Shown in pieces: positions 37,925-48,137 of a DNA stretch of 64,000 nucleotides. The stretch is taken from NCBI RefSeq assembly GCF_037991315.1, contig NZ_CP150300.1:5890001-5954000 (forward strand), written 5' to 3'. Positions within the stretch are counted from its first letter, which is position 1; each line of letters opens with the position of its first letter. The notes beneath the pieces were generated by a model. The model was not told the origin of the DNA and did not search any database. It worked only from the letters and a program-made list of their open reading frames with translations. A program made the translations under genes and the position numbers. The stretch is from Paenibacillus sp. FSL H8-0079 (GTDB lineage: Bacteria > Bacillota > Bacilli > Paenibacillales > Paenibacillaceae).

Positions 37925-38255
37925 TCTCGCTCCCCCAATCTCGATGTATGCGCTACTTGTGCTATGCCCTAGCCCTAATGAGGCCTGAACACAGCAATTC
38001 CGTCGCTTATATGCATATTTGTGTATTATTATACGACTCTGGTTATATAAATACAACACTCTATCATCAATTTCACATGGATTTCCATCCAATCCGAACA
38101 TATCTTTTTTTCTCATCCGGGACGAATAGATATACTTCTGTTAAAATACGTATTAGTAGGAAACATTACAATCAGGGTCTCATTCATAACTAACCTGCTA
38201 ATCAAGGACATATGAATAGATTCATGATGGTCATTATGAGACGTGGGGGACTATA
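37925..38255. other. argC-cls divergent intergenic region
   Basis: 331 bp. It contains the arg promoter-operator at 38022-38056 and a leader of about 95 nt before argC. The cls promoter must also be here, but no strong pair of hexamers was found for it. Confidence 0.6.
38022..38056 (-). promoter_or_regulatory. arg operon promoter overlapped by two ARG-box-like sites
   Basis: Minus strand TTGTAT (38051-38056), 17-nt spacer, perfect TATAAT (38028-38033). On the plus strand, TGTATTATTATACG (38022-38035) matches the ARG box TGNATWWWWATNCA at all but one position and covers the -10; GTTATATAAATACA (38042-38055) is a weaker match over the -35. Centres are 20 bp apart, suiting one ArgR/AhrC hexamer. 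Confidence 0.65.
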
Positions 38256-39704
38256 GTGCATATCGAATCCATTTTACTTATTGTGCTCCTAGGCCTGAAT
38301 ATTATTTTTGCGGCAGCAGTCGTTTTTTTCGAACGGAAGGATGCTAGCGCTTCCTGGGCTTGGCTGCTCGTCTTGAACTTTATTCCAGTGTTTGGGTTTG
38401 TACTTTATCTTTTAACCGGTCAGAACCTGACCCGATACCGGCTTTTCCAGTGGAAAGAACGTAAGAAGCTCGGGCTAGAGGAACGTATTGAATCCCAGCT
38501 CACGCAGTTGCACGATAACCGCACCCCTTTCCGCAACCAAGCAACCGAGAGTAGCCAGGACATGATCTATATGAACCTGAAGCAGAACGGTGCTCTGTTA
38601 ACAGAGGATAATGCGGTTGAGATCATTACGGACGGAACAGACAAGTTCCAACGGCTCTTGGACGACATCGAAGCGGCTCAGGATCACGTGCACGTACAAT
38701 ACTACATTTATAGAGGCGACCGTCTGGGCAAAAGAATTCGGGATGCACTCATCCGCAAAGCGCGGGAAGGCATCAAAGTTCGTTTACTGTATGACGCGCT
38801 CGGATCGCGGCGGGTATCGAAACGCTTTTTCAAAGAATTGCGCGAAGCAGGCGGTTTGGTTGAAGTCTTTTTCCCCTCCAAATTCAGTCTGATCAACTTA
38901 CGTATGAACTACCGGAATCACCGGAAGATTGTCATCATCGATGGTAATCTTGGATACACGGGCGGGTTTAATGTTGGAGATGAGTATCTTGGCTTGAACT
39001 CGAAATTCGGTTACTGGCGCGACACCCATCTGCGTATTCAGGGGAATGCCGTTCATGCGCTGCAGACCCGTTTCCTCCTGGATTGGAATGAAGCTTCCAA
39101 GCAACACGACACACCTTACGTTCCGGCGCATTTCCCTCATATCGAGGGTACAGGAAAGATTGCCATGCAGATTGTCTCTAGTGGACCGGATGCAGAGACC
39201 GAGCATATCAAGAACAGTTACCTTAAGATGATTAACGGGGCCAAACAATCAATCCTGATTCAAACGCCTTATTTTATCCCGGATGCCAGTGTATTCGAAG
39301 CTATTCGTCTCGCGTGTCTGTCCGGCATTGATGTTCGCATTATGATTCCAAATAAGCCCGACCACGCCTTCGTATATTGGGCTACGCTATCTTATATTGG
39401 TGAGTTGTTGAAGGTTGGCGCCAAAGTATTTATATATGATAATGGCTTCATTCATGCCAAAACACTTATCATTGACAGTTTAGTTGCATCCGTAGGAACC
39501 GCCAATATCGACTACCGCAGTTTCCGGTTGAACTTTGAGGTTAATGCTTTTATGTATGATGAAACAATTGCGACAGCACTCGTACAAACCTTTGAGCACG
39601 ACTTGCACGTATCTCGGGAGATGACGCTCGATGAATACAAAAATCGCAGTCTGATCATTCGCTTCAAAGAAGCGATTTCCCGTCTGCTGTCTCCGATTTT
39701 GTAG
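38256..39704 (+). CDS. cls: Cardiolipin synthase
   Basis: 482 residues. Two N-terminal spans (about 3-25 and 33-55), then two phospholipase-D motifs: NHRKIVIID (about 222) and IHAKTLIID (about 400). It joins two phosphatidylglycerols to cardiolipin at the membrane. Start is GTG at 38256, with GTGGGGGA about 5 nt upstream. Divergent from the arg operon and followed by a bidirectional terminator. Which of several cls paralogues this is cannot be told. Confidence 0.93.
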   Translation: MHIESILLIVLLGLNIIFAAAVVFFERKDASASWAWLLVLNFIPVFGFVLYLLTGQNLTRYRLFQWKERKKLGLEERIESQLTQLHDNRTPFRNQATESSQDMIYMNLKQNGALLTEDNAVEIITDGTDKFQRLLDDIEAAQDHVHVQYYIYRGDRLGKRIRDALIRKAREGIKVRLLYDALGSRRVSKRFFKELREAGGLVEVFFPSKFSLINLRMNYRNHRKIVIIDGNLGYTGGFNVGDEYLGLNSKFGYWRDTHLRIQGNAVHALQTRFLLDWNEASKQHDTPYVPAHFPHIEGTGKIAMQIVSSGPDAETEHIKNSYLKMINGAKQSILIQTPYFIPDASVFEAIRLACLSGIDVRIMIPNKPDHAFVYWATLSYIGELLKVGAKVFIYDNGFIHAKTLIIDSLVASVGTANIDYRSFRLNFEVNAFMYDETIATALVQTFEHDLHVSREMTLDEYKNRSLIIRFKEAISRLLSPIL

Positions 39705-39751
39705 CGGTCAGTATAAGATAGGCTAAGGTTTAGTTGAACTTTTAATAAAAG

Positions 39752-39807
39752 AAAAGCAGGCACATCCTCTCCCGCCATTTCGGAGAACGATATGCCTGCT
39801 TTTTTTA
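39752..39807. terminator. Bidirectional terminator between cls and the YitT-family gene
   Basis: AAAAGCAGGCA pairs with TGCCTGCTTTT around a 30-nt loop. Seven T follow on plus; minus continues CTTTTCTTTT. Confidence 0.85.
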
Positions 39808-39861
39808 ATGAAGTCATTTCTTTTGAACCTAAACGGCTAACTCGCTATTTTTCACACCCAT

Positions 39862-40770
39862 TCACACATGTTCTCCCCGCTTAAAGCCTTCGCCGAGCAC
39901 TTCATGCGCGTTACTGATAATGACAAAAGCTCCCGGGTCCACAGACCGGATCAACGCTTTGAGTCTTGGCACCTCATTTTGCCCAACCACGACCATCAGT
40001 ACTGTTCGTTGATCATCGGTGTAACCACCTTTGGCCTCCAGCTTCGTTAATCCACGATCCAGGTCATCCAGAATCACTTTGCTAATCGCTTCCGTCTGGT
40101 TAGAGATAATATATGCCACCTTGGAGAAGCCCAGCCCCATCTCAACGGCATCGATCACTTTACCGGTAACATACAACCCAATCAGCGCATAGAGGGACTG
40201 CTCCAATGACAATACAAAAGCAGCCATAATAATAACGGTAGCATCCATAATGACGACACATAGAGAGTAACTCAGTCCACTGTACTTCTGAACGATTCTG
40301 GCGAGAATGCTCATGCCACCTGTTGATCCTCTACCCCGGTATACAATTCCGATCCCGAGACCAACGCCTATTCCACCATAAAGTGAACCAAGGAGTGGAT
40401 TCGTTGTTGGGATGGCCCAATCCTTTGTGAGATAGACTAAGAGCGGCAGGACAATACTGCCCAAGACTGAACGAATACCATACTGCTTACCAATAAGCAG
40501 AAAACCCGCGATCAGAAGTGGGATGTTAATCGCCCATTGGGTATATGCCGGCTCCCAATTAAGCCATTCCTTACCCAGAATTGATAACCCGGATACTCCA
40601 CCCGAAGCGATCTGATTCGGTAATAAAAATAAATTGAAGGCGACTGCAATTAAAAACGAACCTAAAATGATAGATATCGTATCCACGACGTTTCTCCATG
40701 GACCATTGAGTGGAATGAGGCTAGTTATCCTCTTTTTGCGATTATTGTGAAGTTGTGATCGTTGTTGCAT
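39862..40770 (-). CDS. yvjA: YitT-family membrane protein (YvjA-like)
   Basis: 302 residues from ATG at 40770, chosen for AAAGGAG 11 nt upstream; an in-frame ATG at 40815 has a weaker site. About five spans fill residues 30-210 (IILGSFLIAVAFNLFLLP and others), followed by a cytoplasmic DUF2179 domain (about 215-295; SKVAYIISNQTEAISKVIL). The B. subtilis paralogue YvjA sits beside prfB and secA as here. Transport of a small molecule or ion has been suggested for the family; function unknown. Confidence 0.85.
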   Translation of the reverse strand: MQQRSQLHNNRKKRITSLIPLNGPWRNVVDTISIILGSFLIAVAFNLFLLPNQIASGGVSGLSILGKEWLNWEPAYTQWAINIPLLIAGFLLIGKQYGIRSVLGSIVLPLLVYLTKDWAIPTTNPLLGSLYGGIGVGLGIGIVYRGRGSTGGMSILARIVQKYSGLSYSLCVVIMDATVIIMAAFVLSLEQSLYALIGLYVTGKVIDAVEMGLGFSKVAYIISNQTEAISKVILDDLDRGLTKLEAKGGYTDDQRTVLMVVVGQNEVPRLKALIRSVDPGAFVIISNAHEVLGEGFKRGEHV

Positions 40771-40838
40771 GTTCTCGTGCTCTCCTTTGTTGTGACTGAT
40801 CAGTTGTTCGCTCATTTTTTCTATCCTATAAAATTATT

Positions 40839-40897
40839 CAAAAAAAGCTCCTGTACACACCAGCATACGCCTACACGTATGGGTCCATACAGGAACT
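40839..40897 (-). terminator. Terminator of prfB
   Basis: Minus strand AGTTCCTGTA pairs with TACAGGAGCT (one G-U), containing a second hairpin CATACG/CGTATG, followed by seven T. It begins 5 nt after the prfB stop. Confidence 0.9.
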
Positions 40898-40901
40898 TAT
40901 A

Positions 40902-42015
40902 TTAATCGGTTTCTACTTTAATCTGGCTACGCAAATAACCATCGATGAATGCATCGAGGTCGCCGTCCATTACTGCTCCTGTATTTCCAGTCTCTACGCT
41001 TGTACGGTGATCCTTTACCATACTATAGGGATGGAACACATAGGAGCGAATCTGGCTACCCCATGAAATATCCGATTGATCTCCTCGGATTTCGTCCAGC
41101 TGTTGTTTTTGCTCTTCAATTTTACGCTCATACAATTTCGAACGGAGCATCGTCATCGCTCGCTCACGGTTCTTAATCTGTGAACGTTCATTCTGACACG
41201 TTACAACTACACCTGTTGGTAAGTGAGTGATCCGTACAGCAGAGTCGGTGGTATTGATATGTTGTCCACCTGCGCCACTCGCCCGGTACGTATCGATCTT
41301 GAGATCCTCTGTGCGGATGTCCAATTCAATCGTATCATCAATCTCCGGTACCACATCACAGGACACGAAGGACGTATGTCTACGGCCCGATGAGTCAAAA
41401 GGAGAGATCCGCACCAGTCGGTGTACACCCTTCTCGGCTTTCAGATAACCATAAGCGTTATGTCCTTTGATCGACAACGTAACACTCTTGATCCCCGCCT
41501 CATCACCTGGTAGATAATCCAGTACCTCAACCTTGAAGCCACGCTTCTCGGACCAGCGTGTGTACATCCGGAGCAGCATCTGTCCCCAGTCCTGAGACTC
41601 CGTACCACCCGCACCCGGGTGAAGCTCCAGAATCGCATTCATCTTGTCGTACGGCTGATTCAGGAGAAGCTGAAGTTCGAACTCTGCGACCTTGTTCACG
41701 ATCGCTGTAATACTGTTACCAATCTCAGCTGCGAGGTCTTCATCGCCTTCTTCGTCCGCCAGCTCTATCATCATCACCGCATCATCATAGTCCTGCTGAA
41801 GTCTGGTGTATTGATCCACAGATCCCTTCACCGCATTTAGCTCAGCGATTACGGATTGCGCCTTGTCACTATCGTCCCAGAAATCCGGGGCAGACATCTT
41901 CACTTCAAAGTTGCCGATCATCTCTTGCTTCAGATCTAAGTCAAAGAGACCCCCTAAGGTTTGTTAGTTTCTTGCCTATTTCACGCAGGTCATGCTTCAC
42001 GTTTGGATCGATCAT
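40902..42015 (-). CDS. prfB: Peptide chain release factor 2, programmed +1 frameshift
   Basis: RF2 releases peptides at UGA and UAA. The reading frame starts at ATG 42015 ([17 protein letters not shown]), reads 24 sense codons and meets an in-frame TGA at 41941-41943; a +1 shift there joins the long frame ending at 40902, giving about 370 residues. Release motifs are present: SPF ([10 protein letters not shown]) for codon recognition and GGQ (SGAGGQHIN) for hydrolysis. AGAGGA precedes the ATG. The shift autoregulates RF2 level: when RF2 is scarce the ribosome pauses at UGA and slips. Between secA and yvjA, as in B. subtilis. Confidence 0.96.
41940..41955 (-). promoter_or_regulatory. prfB frameshift site
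   Basis: Minus strand AGGGGG (41950-41955), 3-nt spacer, then CTTTGAC (41940-41946). The internal Shine-Dalgarno followed by CTT TGA C is the universal RF2 shift signal. Confidence 0.95.
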
Positions 42016-42301
42016 GTGCAATTCCTCTTTTCATTAAGATAAGCTCCCCGCATCCAGGGCATTCCTCCAGACCAAGCATCAGATGCGCCAACCTGGTGTT
42101 GAGATCACTGATATATCAGTATATCTCTTTCCCGTGATCATGGTCATATGATTATAACTATGCACCATTAATCAGTTTTGCATCCTTCACTTCATCCTAT
42201 GGAATACCCGGCTGCGAGGAGCCGTTCATGTCATGCTGTATAAGTTGACCTCGTAAATGTTACACCCGCCACTCCGATTACAGTAGCATCTTCCGATCGC
42301 T
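42016..42301. other. secA-prfB intergenic gap
   Basis: 286 bp. It contains a 14-bp palindrome (42107-42120) inside a longer imperfect inverted repeat (GATCAC at 42102 and GTGATC at 42134), and CTTCCGATCGCT (42290-42301), a 12-nt match to the arg-operon repeat. No clear terminator or promoter was recognised. Confidence 0.5.
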
Positions 42302-44806
42302 CTACTCTTGACCGTGGCAGTGTTTGAACTTCTTGCCACTACCGCATGGGCATGGATCGTTACGTCCGATTTGGTCAGAAACCTTCACTGGACGTTTCTC
42401 AGCAGGTTCACCGCTTGTCGAGATCTGACTTTCCTCAACAACCGCTTGACGCTCCTGATTGCTCTCGATCTGCGCTCTCATCACGTAAGTCGCTACTTCT
42501 TCTTGAATCGAAGCGATCATCTGATGGAACATCTCGAAGCCTTCGAACTGGTACTCACGCAGTGGATCTGTACCGCCGTAGGCGCGAAGGTGGATACCTT
42601 GACGCAATTGATCCATTGCATCGATATGATCCATCCACTTGCTGTCTACTGCACGGAGCACAACCACTTTCTCGAACTCACGAACCATCTCTTCGCCAAT
42701 TCGCTCTTCACGTGCATTGTACTTGTTCTGAACTTTCGTGAATAGGAACTCGATGATCTCTTCTGCTTCCTTACCCCACAGATCATCTTTAGTTATGGAA
42801 CCATCGTCCAGCAATTTACTGTTCATGTAATCAGCAACTTCCTGCAGCTCCCAGTTTTCCGGGATATCGTCACTACAATGTGCTTCAACGATACGTTCAA
42901 TGGATGGCTTGATCATATCCATAACGATTTGTTTGATATTTTCGGACTCCAGTACCTCGCGGCGCTGTTTATATATAATTTCACGTTGTTGGTTCATTAC
43001 ATCATCATATTGGAGAACGACTTTACGCACGTCAAAGTTGTTACCTTCAACACGCTTCTGCGCCGATTCTACTGCACGGGTAATCATCCGGCTCTCGATC
43101 GGTTGGTCTTCTTCAAAACCAAGACGCTCCATCATGTTCAGTACATTGTCTGCACCGAAACGTCTCATCAATTCATCACCCAGTGACAGGTAGAATTGTG
43201 TTGAACCCGGGTCACCTTGACGTCCTGCACGACCACGCAGCTGATTATCAATCCGGCGTGATTCGTGACGCTCAGTACCGATGATATGAAGGCCGCCTAC
43301 TTCAGCAACACCTTCACCCAAGATAATATCCGTACCCCGTCCAGCCATGTTGGTTGCAATCGTTACTGCACCCGCTTGTCCAGCTCCTGTGATGATCTCT
43401 GCTTCTTCCGCATGGTACTTGGCGTTCAGTACCTGGTGTTTGACACCACGGCGCTTAAGCATGTCAGACAGGCGTTCAGAGTTCTCAATGGACACTGTAC
43501 CTACCAGAATCGGTTGATTCTTACTGTGGCGTGCCACGATCTCTTCTACAACCGCTTTGAACTTGCCATCGATGCTCTTATACACGACATCTGCCATGTC
43601 ATCGCGTTTGTTCGGACGGTTGGTTGGAATTTGCAGTACTTCGAGACCGTAGATTTTTTTAAACTCTTCTTCCTCGGTTTTCGCTGTACCCGTCATACCC
43701 GCAAGTTTACGGTACATCCGGAAATAGTTCTGGAATGTAATCGTTGCAAGCGTCATACTCTCGTTTTGAACTTCGATGCCTTCTTTGGCTTCAATTGCTT
43801 GGTGCAATCCATCACTGTAACGACGTCCAGACATCAGACGACCTGTGAATTCATCGACGATCATGACTTCCTCATCACTGACAACATAATCTACGTCACG
43901 ACGCATAATTACGTTGGCTTTCAAACCCTGTACGATGTGATGGTTAAGTGTAACGTTGGCATGATCATACAAGTTCTCGATACCAAATGCTTTCTCTGCT
44001 TTTGCCACGCCCGCCTCAGTCAACGCTACGGATTTCACCTTAATGTCTACTGTAAAGTCTTCTTCTGGAACCAGACGTTTCACAAAACGATCTGCTGCGT
44101 AGTACATGTCCGTCGACTTCTGAGCTTGTCCAGAGATAATGAGTGGCGTACGCGCCTCATCAACCAGGATGGAGTCCACTTCATCAATGATACAGAAGAA
44201 CAATGGACGTTGTACCATTTGCTCTTTGTAAAGAACCATATTGTCACGCAGATAGTCAAAACCAAACTCGTTGTTCGTTCCGTACGTAATATCACATGCA
44301 TATGCATGTTGTTTCAAAGCATGGTCCATACCGCTCAGGTTAACCCCTACCGTCATGCCCATGAATTCATAGATTTGTCCCATTTCCTGGCTATCCCGCT
44401 GTGCCAAATAGTCATTGACCGTGACCACGTGTACACCTTTGGACATCAACGCGTTCAGATATACCGGAAGTGTTCCTACCAGCGTTTTACCTTCACCCGT
44501 TTTCATCTCGGAAATACGGCCTTCATGCAGAGCGATACCGCCCAGCATCTGTACATCGTAGTGACGTTTGCCCAGTACACGGCGTGAAGCCTCACGTACG
44601 GTTGCAAATGCCTCTGGAAGAAGTTCATCTGTCGTTTCTCCCTTTTCAATACGAGCACGATATTCGTCCGTTTTGCCTTTCAGTTGTTCATCAGACAACG
44701 CCTGAAGTTGTGGTTCCAGTTTATTGATCACATCGACCGTCTTCATCAGACGTTTAACATCACGTTCGTTCATGTCGCCGAAGATCTTTTTGACAAGTCC
44801 TAGCAT
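42302..44806 (-). CDS. secA: Preprotein translocase ATPase SecA
   Basis: 834 residues from ATG at 44806 ([11 protein letters not shown]), with GAAAGGGG 6 nt upstream; the open frame extends 16 codons further without support. Walker A MKTGEGKT, the DEVDS Walker B and helicase motif GRAGRQGD are intact. The C-terminal zinc tail [12 protein letters not shown] (SEC-C), which binds SecB or membrane, is complete. SecA drives exported proteins through SecYEG. Upstream of prfB as in B. subtilis. It will also serve the many exported proteins in this window. Confidence 0.98.
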   Translation of the reverse strand: MLGLVKKIFGDMNERDVKRLMKTVDVINKLEPQLQALSDEQLKGKTDEYRARIEKGETTDELLPEAFATVREASRRVLGKRHYDVQMLGGIALHEGRISEMKTGEGKTLVGTLPVYLNALMSKGVHVVTVNDYLAQRDSQEMGQIYEFMGMTVGVNLSGMDHALKQHAYACDITYGTNNEFGFDYLRDNMVLYKEQMVQRPLFFCIIDEVDSILVDEARTPLIISGQAQKSTDMYYAADRFVKRLVPEEDFTVDIKVKSVALTEAGVAKAEKAFGIENLYDHANVTLNHHIVQGLKANVIMRRDVDYVVSDEEVMIVDEFTGRLMSGRRYSDGLHQAIEAKEGIEVQNESMTLATITFQNYFRMYRKLAGMTGTAKTEEEEFKKIYGLEVLQIPTNRPNKRDDMADVVYKSIDGKFKAVVEEIVARHSKNQPILVGTVSIENSERLSDMLKRRGVKHQVLNAKYHAEEAEIITGAGQAGAVTIATNMAGRGTDIILGEGVAEVGGLHIIGTERHESRRIDNQLRGRAGRQGDPGSTQFYLSLGDELMRRFGADNVLNMMERLGFEEDQPIESRMITRAVESAQKRVEGNNFDVRKVVLQYDDVMNQQREIIYKQRREVLESENIKQIVMDMIKPSIERIVEAHCSDDIPENWELQEVADYMNSKLLDDGSITKDDLWGKEAEEIIEFLFTKVQNKYNAREERIGEEMVREFEKVVVLRAVDSKWMDHIDAMDQLRQGIHLRAYGGTDPLREYQFEGFEMFHQMIASIQEEVATYVMRAQIESNQERQAVVEESQISTSGEPAEKRPVKVSDQIGRNDPCPCGSGKKFKHCHGQE

Positions 44807-45465
44807 GGTATACCCCTTTCGTGCAAAACAGAATAGACCCCCTGTTGCCGCCATGCGACACCATCGGATGGATGTTGCTCCACTTGCCCGGGGGTGACAA
44901 ACAATATAAAAAGTAATATGGATGAATCAACTCCAGGCTTGCCAAGGGTTCCTCATGAAGCTGATTCGGTGTTCAAACGGATCCGGTTATTAGAAAACTA
45001 GCCGAAGCCCGAGCCTTGCGAATCATGTTCATGGTGCTGTGCCTGTCATTGATTATGATTAGCGATCATTCGTTGACAATTCCTCATCAGGACAATGATT
45101 CTCTTTGCATAAATTGTAACAGTTTGTAAGGGCCGCCGCAACACGCCACGGCACACTTCTTTGAACTTCTGAGACATATCAAATCGAGTTTTAGTGCAAA
45201 AAATCACAGTCGTTAGCGGAAGCCTTCGATTGTCATGTTTCGTTTTGCAGGATAGACGGCGCTATCAACGAATTTTGATGGTAAATTTGGATGGAAATCT
45301 CAATATCCAGTTCTCGAATGCATGTGTACGAATATTTTCGTAATCATGAGAATCTGGTGGTAAACTTGTACAGATTGTGATTCTTCTTATTATCTATTAG
45401 ACGCAGCAGCATAGGGAATAGTTTCACCATTTTATTTCCAAAGGTCATTTCCCAGCCCCTTTACG
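44807..45465. other. Long hpf-secA intergenic region
   Basis: About 660 bp without a gene. The right-hand two thirds are AT-rich with no recognised signal; the left part is the presumed secA leader downstream of the promoter at 45052-45079. No riboswitch fold was recognised. Confidence 0.5.
45052..45079 (-). promoter_or_regulatory. Candidate secA promoter
   Basis: Minus strand TTGTCA (45074-45079), 16-nt spacer, CATAAT (45052-45057); five of six matches in each hexamer. It implies a leader of about 240 nt. Confidence 0.4.
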
Positions 45466-45504
45466 CACAAAAGAGCCCCCATCCCCTGAGGGATGGAAGC
45501 TCTT
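45466..45504 (-). terminator. Terminator of hpf
   Basis: Minus strand AAGAGC pairs with GCTCTT and CCATCCC with GGGATGG, with small internal bulges, followed by TTTT. About 65 nt beyond the hpf stop. Confidence 0.7.
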
Positions 45505-45569
45505 GTTAAGTCTAATCCAGGAAACTACAGTTCCTAGATTCATTATTATTAGATATTCATACGTTAAGA

Positions 45570-46133
45570 TTAACCTTGTTCGATCAATCCGTATTTACCA
45601 TCGTTCCGTTTGTAAACAACACTTACTTCTTCACTGTCAATGTTGGAGAATACGAAGAAATTGTGACCAACCATGTTCATTTGGAGGATTGCCTCTTCCA
45701 CGTCCATTGGTTTCAACATAAAGCGTTTCGTCCGTACGACTTCCAGATCATCGTCATCCGTGTCCGCATCCAGTTCAGCTGTAGCTACAGTACCTGTTGG
45801 ATCTTCAACGAAGAGTGTTTTCAGGCTACCTTCCTGGCGGAACTTACGGTTAATTTTTGTTTTGTGTTTGCGGATCTGACGTTCCAGCTTGTCCACCACA
45901 GAGTCAATGGATGCGTACATATCGTCGCTCTCATCCTCAGCGCGGAGCACAATGCCTTTCAAAGGGATAGTCACCTCTACCGTATGCAAACCTCTCGTCG
46001 TGCTCAATGTGACAGCACCGTCAGAGTTAAGGGGTGCATCGAAATACTTCTCGAGTCTACTCAACTTTTTGTCGACATAATCCTTCAAAGCATCAGTAAC
46101 CTCGATTTGTTGACCTCGAATACTTAAATTCAT
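45570..46133 (-). CDS. hpf: Long-form ribosome hibernation promoting factor
   Basis: 187 residues from ATG at 46133 (MNLSIRGQQIE), with AAGGAGGAG 8 nt upstream. The N-terminal HPF domain (about 1-100) binds the decoding centre of idle ribosomes; the C-terminal domain (about 130-185; EEAILQMNMVGHNFFVF) dimerises to make 100S ribosomes. Length marks the long form of Bacillota (B. subtilis YvyD). The position next to secA matches B. subtilis. The promoter is a strong sigma-A type directly upstream; stress-sigma control seen in B. subtilis is not evident. Confidence 0.95.
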   Translation of the reverse strand: MNLSIRGQQIEVTDALKDYVDKKLSRLEKYFDAPLNSDGAVTLSTTRGLHTVEVTIPLKGIVLRAEDESDDMYASIDSVVDKLERQIRKHKTKINRKFRQEGSLKTLFVEDPTGTVATAELDADTDDDDLEVVRTKRFMLKPMDVEEAILQMNMVGHNFFVFSNIDSEEVSVVYKRNDGKYGLIEQG

Positions 46134-46164
46134 AGGGCACTCCTCCTTTTTCCTTTGCCACTTC

Positions 46165-46194
46165 ATTATAACACGAATGTAAGCGCCATGTAAA
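46165..46194 (-). promoter_or_regulatory. hpf promoter
   Basis: Minus strand TTTACA (46189-46194), 18-nt spacer, perfect TATAAT (46165-46170), about 32 nt upstream of the ATG, giving a short leader that is mostly ribosome site. Confidence 0.7.
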
Positions 46195-46459
46195 AACTCC
46201 CGGTGACCGAATAATGACATCTGTTCAAGCCACATCTGCCAACGTATCCATAACGCTATATTTCGCGATATTTCATCATATTCAGCCATAATCGTATATT
46301 TACATGGAATGTCTTATTAGGCGCTTGATGATGTATTTAACCGTTTTTGAGCTTGCTCAATCTATTATGTAAAATGAACTTCAATCTATCTCTTGAAACT
46401 ACCAGATTTATAAGAATATCGATTCTCAACTGATCCTCAAATCTCGAATCTATTAGAAC
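46195..46459. other. csp-hpf intergenic region
   Basis: About 265 bp of AT-rich DNA between the hpf promoter and the csp terminator. Nothing recognised. Confidence 0.5.
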
Positions 46460-46489
46460 AAAAAAAGACCCCGGAAAGTACCGGAGTCT
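46460..46489 (-). terminator. Terminator of the cold-shock gene
   Basis: Minus strand AGACTCCGG, 6-nt loop, CCGGGGTCT (9 pairs, one G-U), then seven T. About 65 nt beyond the stop. Confidence 0.85.
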
Positions 46490-46554
46490 GATGCTAGCGA
46501 TAATTCAATTTGGTAACCATCTAACCATATATGTAGGTCGGATTGTCCGGATGA

Positions 46555-46752
46555 TTATAATTTGATTACGTTAGCTGCTTGCGGTCCACGTGCGCCTTCG
46601 ACGATGTCGAATTCTACAGATTGACCTTCTTCCAAAGTTTTGAATCCTTCGGTTTGAATTGCGGAGAAATGTACGAATACGTCGCCGCCGTCTTCAGTTT
46701 CAATGAAACCGTAACCTTTTTCTGCGTTGAACCATTTTACTTTACCTTGCAT
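46555..46752 (-). CDS. Cold-shock protein (CspB/CspD type)
   Basis: 65 residues, a complete single cold-shock domain. RNP1 KGYGFIE and RNP2 VFVHFSAI are intact. It binds single-stranded RNA and acts as an RNA chaperone. AAGGGAA lies about 10 nt before the ATG. A strong promoter lies 68 nt upstream, leaving a leader of about 60 nt, shorter than E. coli cspA. Which paralogue it is cannot be decided. Confidence 0.95.
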   Translation of the reverse strand: MQGKVKWFNAEKGYGFIETEDGGDVFVHFSAIQTEGFKTLEEGQSVEFDIVEGARGPQAANVIKL

Positions 46753-46819
46753 GCACTAACATTCCCTTCGTCATCAAATGAAGTGAAGCTTTCGGCCTTA
46801 ACCTCAGCCCACAATTCAG

Positions 46820-46849
46820 ATAATACCATCCATAGTTATCCATTGTCAA
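46820..46849 (-). promoter_or_regulatory. Promoter of the cold-shock gene
   Basis: Minus strand TTGACA (46844-46849, perfect), 18-nt spacer, TATTAT (46820-46825, five of six). Confidence 0.75.
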
Positions 46850-47197
46850 TTGGAAACGTAAATGTTTTCTTGGAATTTTTTGTAGATTAATTGGGGATTG
46901 TGTTGAAAGGTGGGATATCTTGAATATATCAGTTTGTTATAGAACGGATGTGACCTGATATACAAGTAAGATTAACAAATGCAACGCTACTAGGGTAACA
47001 TAAAATATATATTACATCGCGCAAATAACAATCTAGCAGTAGCATGAGCAACTTATAAGAGTAACCTCTGAGCAGAGCATCTTTTAGGATATTTTTTTCT
47101 GTTACATACCAAGCAACTCAACAACGTAAGTTGGAAGACTCATCGATGCAAAGAGTAGCTAAAGCGGATTATAAGCTATGATTGAAATACAATGTAA

Positions 47198-47502
47198 TTG
47201 CCTCTGAACATGGTGAAAAGCTGGGATACAACGAACGGCATGAATACAGAAAAGGATGCATCAACAGACAAGCTTACTTATCAAGTAAAACTCAAAGTTG
47301 GTGAAATCTATCAACTGCCATACGGTCTCAATTACAAATACCATCCAAGTCAATATAGCGAAGGTGGGCCTTATTTAAGCGTTACAAATTCAGGTCTAGT
47401 AAGAGCTTTAAAATACCACCGACAATTCCTGGTGAGGCTGTTGGTTCAGTTGGAGTCGTACAAGAAGGCGTAAGGGATATTGCTGAAGTTTCATTGACAT
47501 AA
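47198..47502 (+). pseudogene. Frameshifted remnant of an Ig-like or surface-protein domain
   Basis: The frame from 47198 reads sensibly (DKLTYQVKLKVGEIYQLPYG, then YLSVTNSGLVRALK) and then degrades to an Arg/Leu-rich tail. Moving to the -1 frame within the A-run near 47411 restores a sensible ending, IPPTIPGEAVGSVGVVQEG to AEVSLT and a TAA at 47500-47502. This is what loss of one A would do. No ribosome site or signal peptide is seen, and upstream frames have stops, so the 5' end is missing. The strand pattern of alternating hydrophobic residues suggests an Ig-like domain of a surface protein. Confidence 0.55.
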
Positions 47503-47697
47503 CTTATAAATTTGATTTAAAGAATGAATAGTGCTGTAACATATCCGGAATTCAGTTCTAAAACACTAAAGATAAGTAGTAATACTCATTTAAGAAGCGG
47601 ACAATAATTGATTCCTAAATTAAACAAGAATAATGAAAAACTAGCGTTTTGTGAAAATATCTAAATTATATGGATGGAATACGATTTCAAGTGCGAG

Positions 47698-47735
47698 AAA
47701 CGAGTTTTTCAAGCAATTTTAGAGACTCGTTTTTT
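47698..47735 (+). terminator. Plus-strand terminator beyond the gene remnant
   Basis: AAACGAGT pairs with ACTCGTTT around a 19-nt loop and is followed by a T-run. It is oriented like the 47198-47502 remnant and is probably its relic terminator. Confidence 0.6.
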
Positions 47736-48137
47736 GGCTTTTTTTTAATGAGAAAATCTTCAGTAACCAAGAATGATAGATAGCACTAAACTCTTTTCAA
47801 AATTCATTTGATGGATTAGTGATCCCTTTTGTAGCCCTTCGCTTGAATCCCCCTCTTCAAGGTAGTCTTGCCTTGGCTCCGAAACGGGTCCACACTATGC
47901 ATAAATTTTCGGCGTGCACGTAGCTGTATGTTCCAAACGAGATACGTTAATTAACACCCCCTTTCTATTTTAAAAGGTCGTTTGTCGAACCAATCCAGTA
48001 AATTTAGTAGTTCTTCATTTCAAAAACCAATTTCCTTCATAAAGACAAACAATACAAAAAAAACCTTCATTCACATCTTCGACTAATAAAACCATTCTTA
48101 TTTGTCAAAGTTTGTAAAATAGGTTTTTTATGAATTT

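Larger units (their letters stand above)
46890..48137. other. AT-rich region between the cold-shock gene and the flagellar cluster
   Basis: About 1.25 kb with no intact gene. It holds an imperfect inverted repeat (46919-46932 with 46955-46966), a frameshifted gene remnant (47198-47502) and a plus-strand terminator (47698-47735). The remainder looks decayed; an old insertion or lost gene is likely. Confidence 0.6.

Noticed and set aside
42102..42139. Palindrome ACTGATATATCAGT within GATCAC/GTGATC in the secA-prfB gap
   Set aside because: AT-rich, no U-tract and no adjacent promoter; could be chance, so only mentioned in the gap entry.
43265..44587. 440-codon open frame opposite secA
   Set aside because: Same antisense shadow effect; the translation is unlike any protein family and secA is certain.
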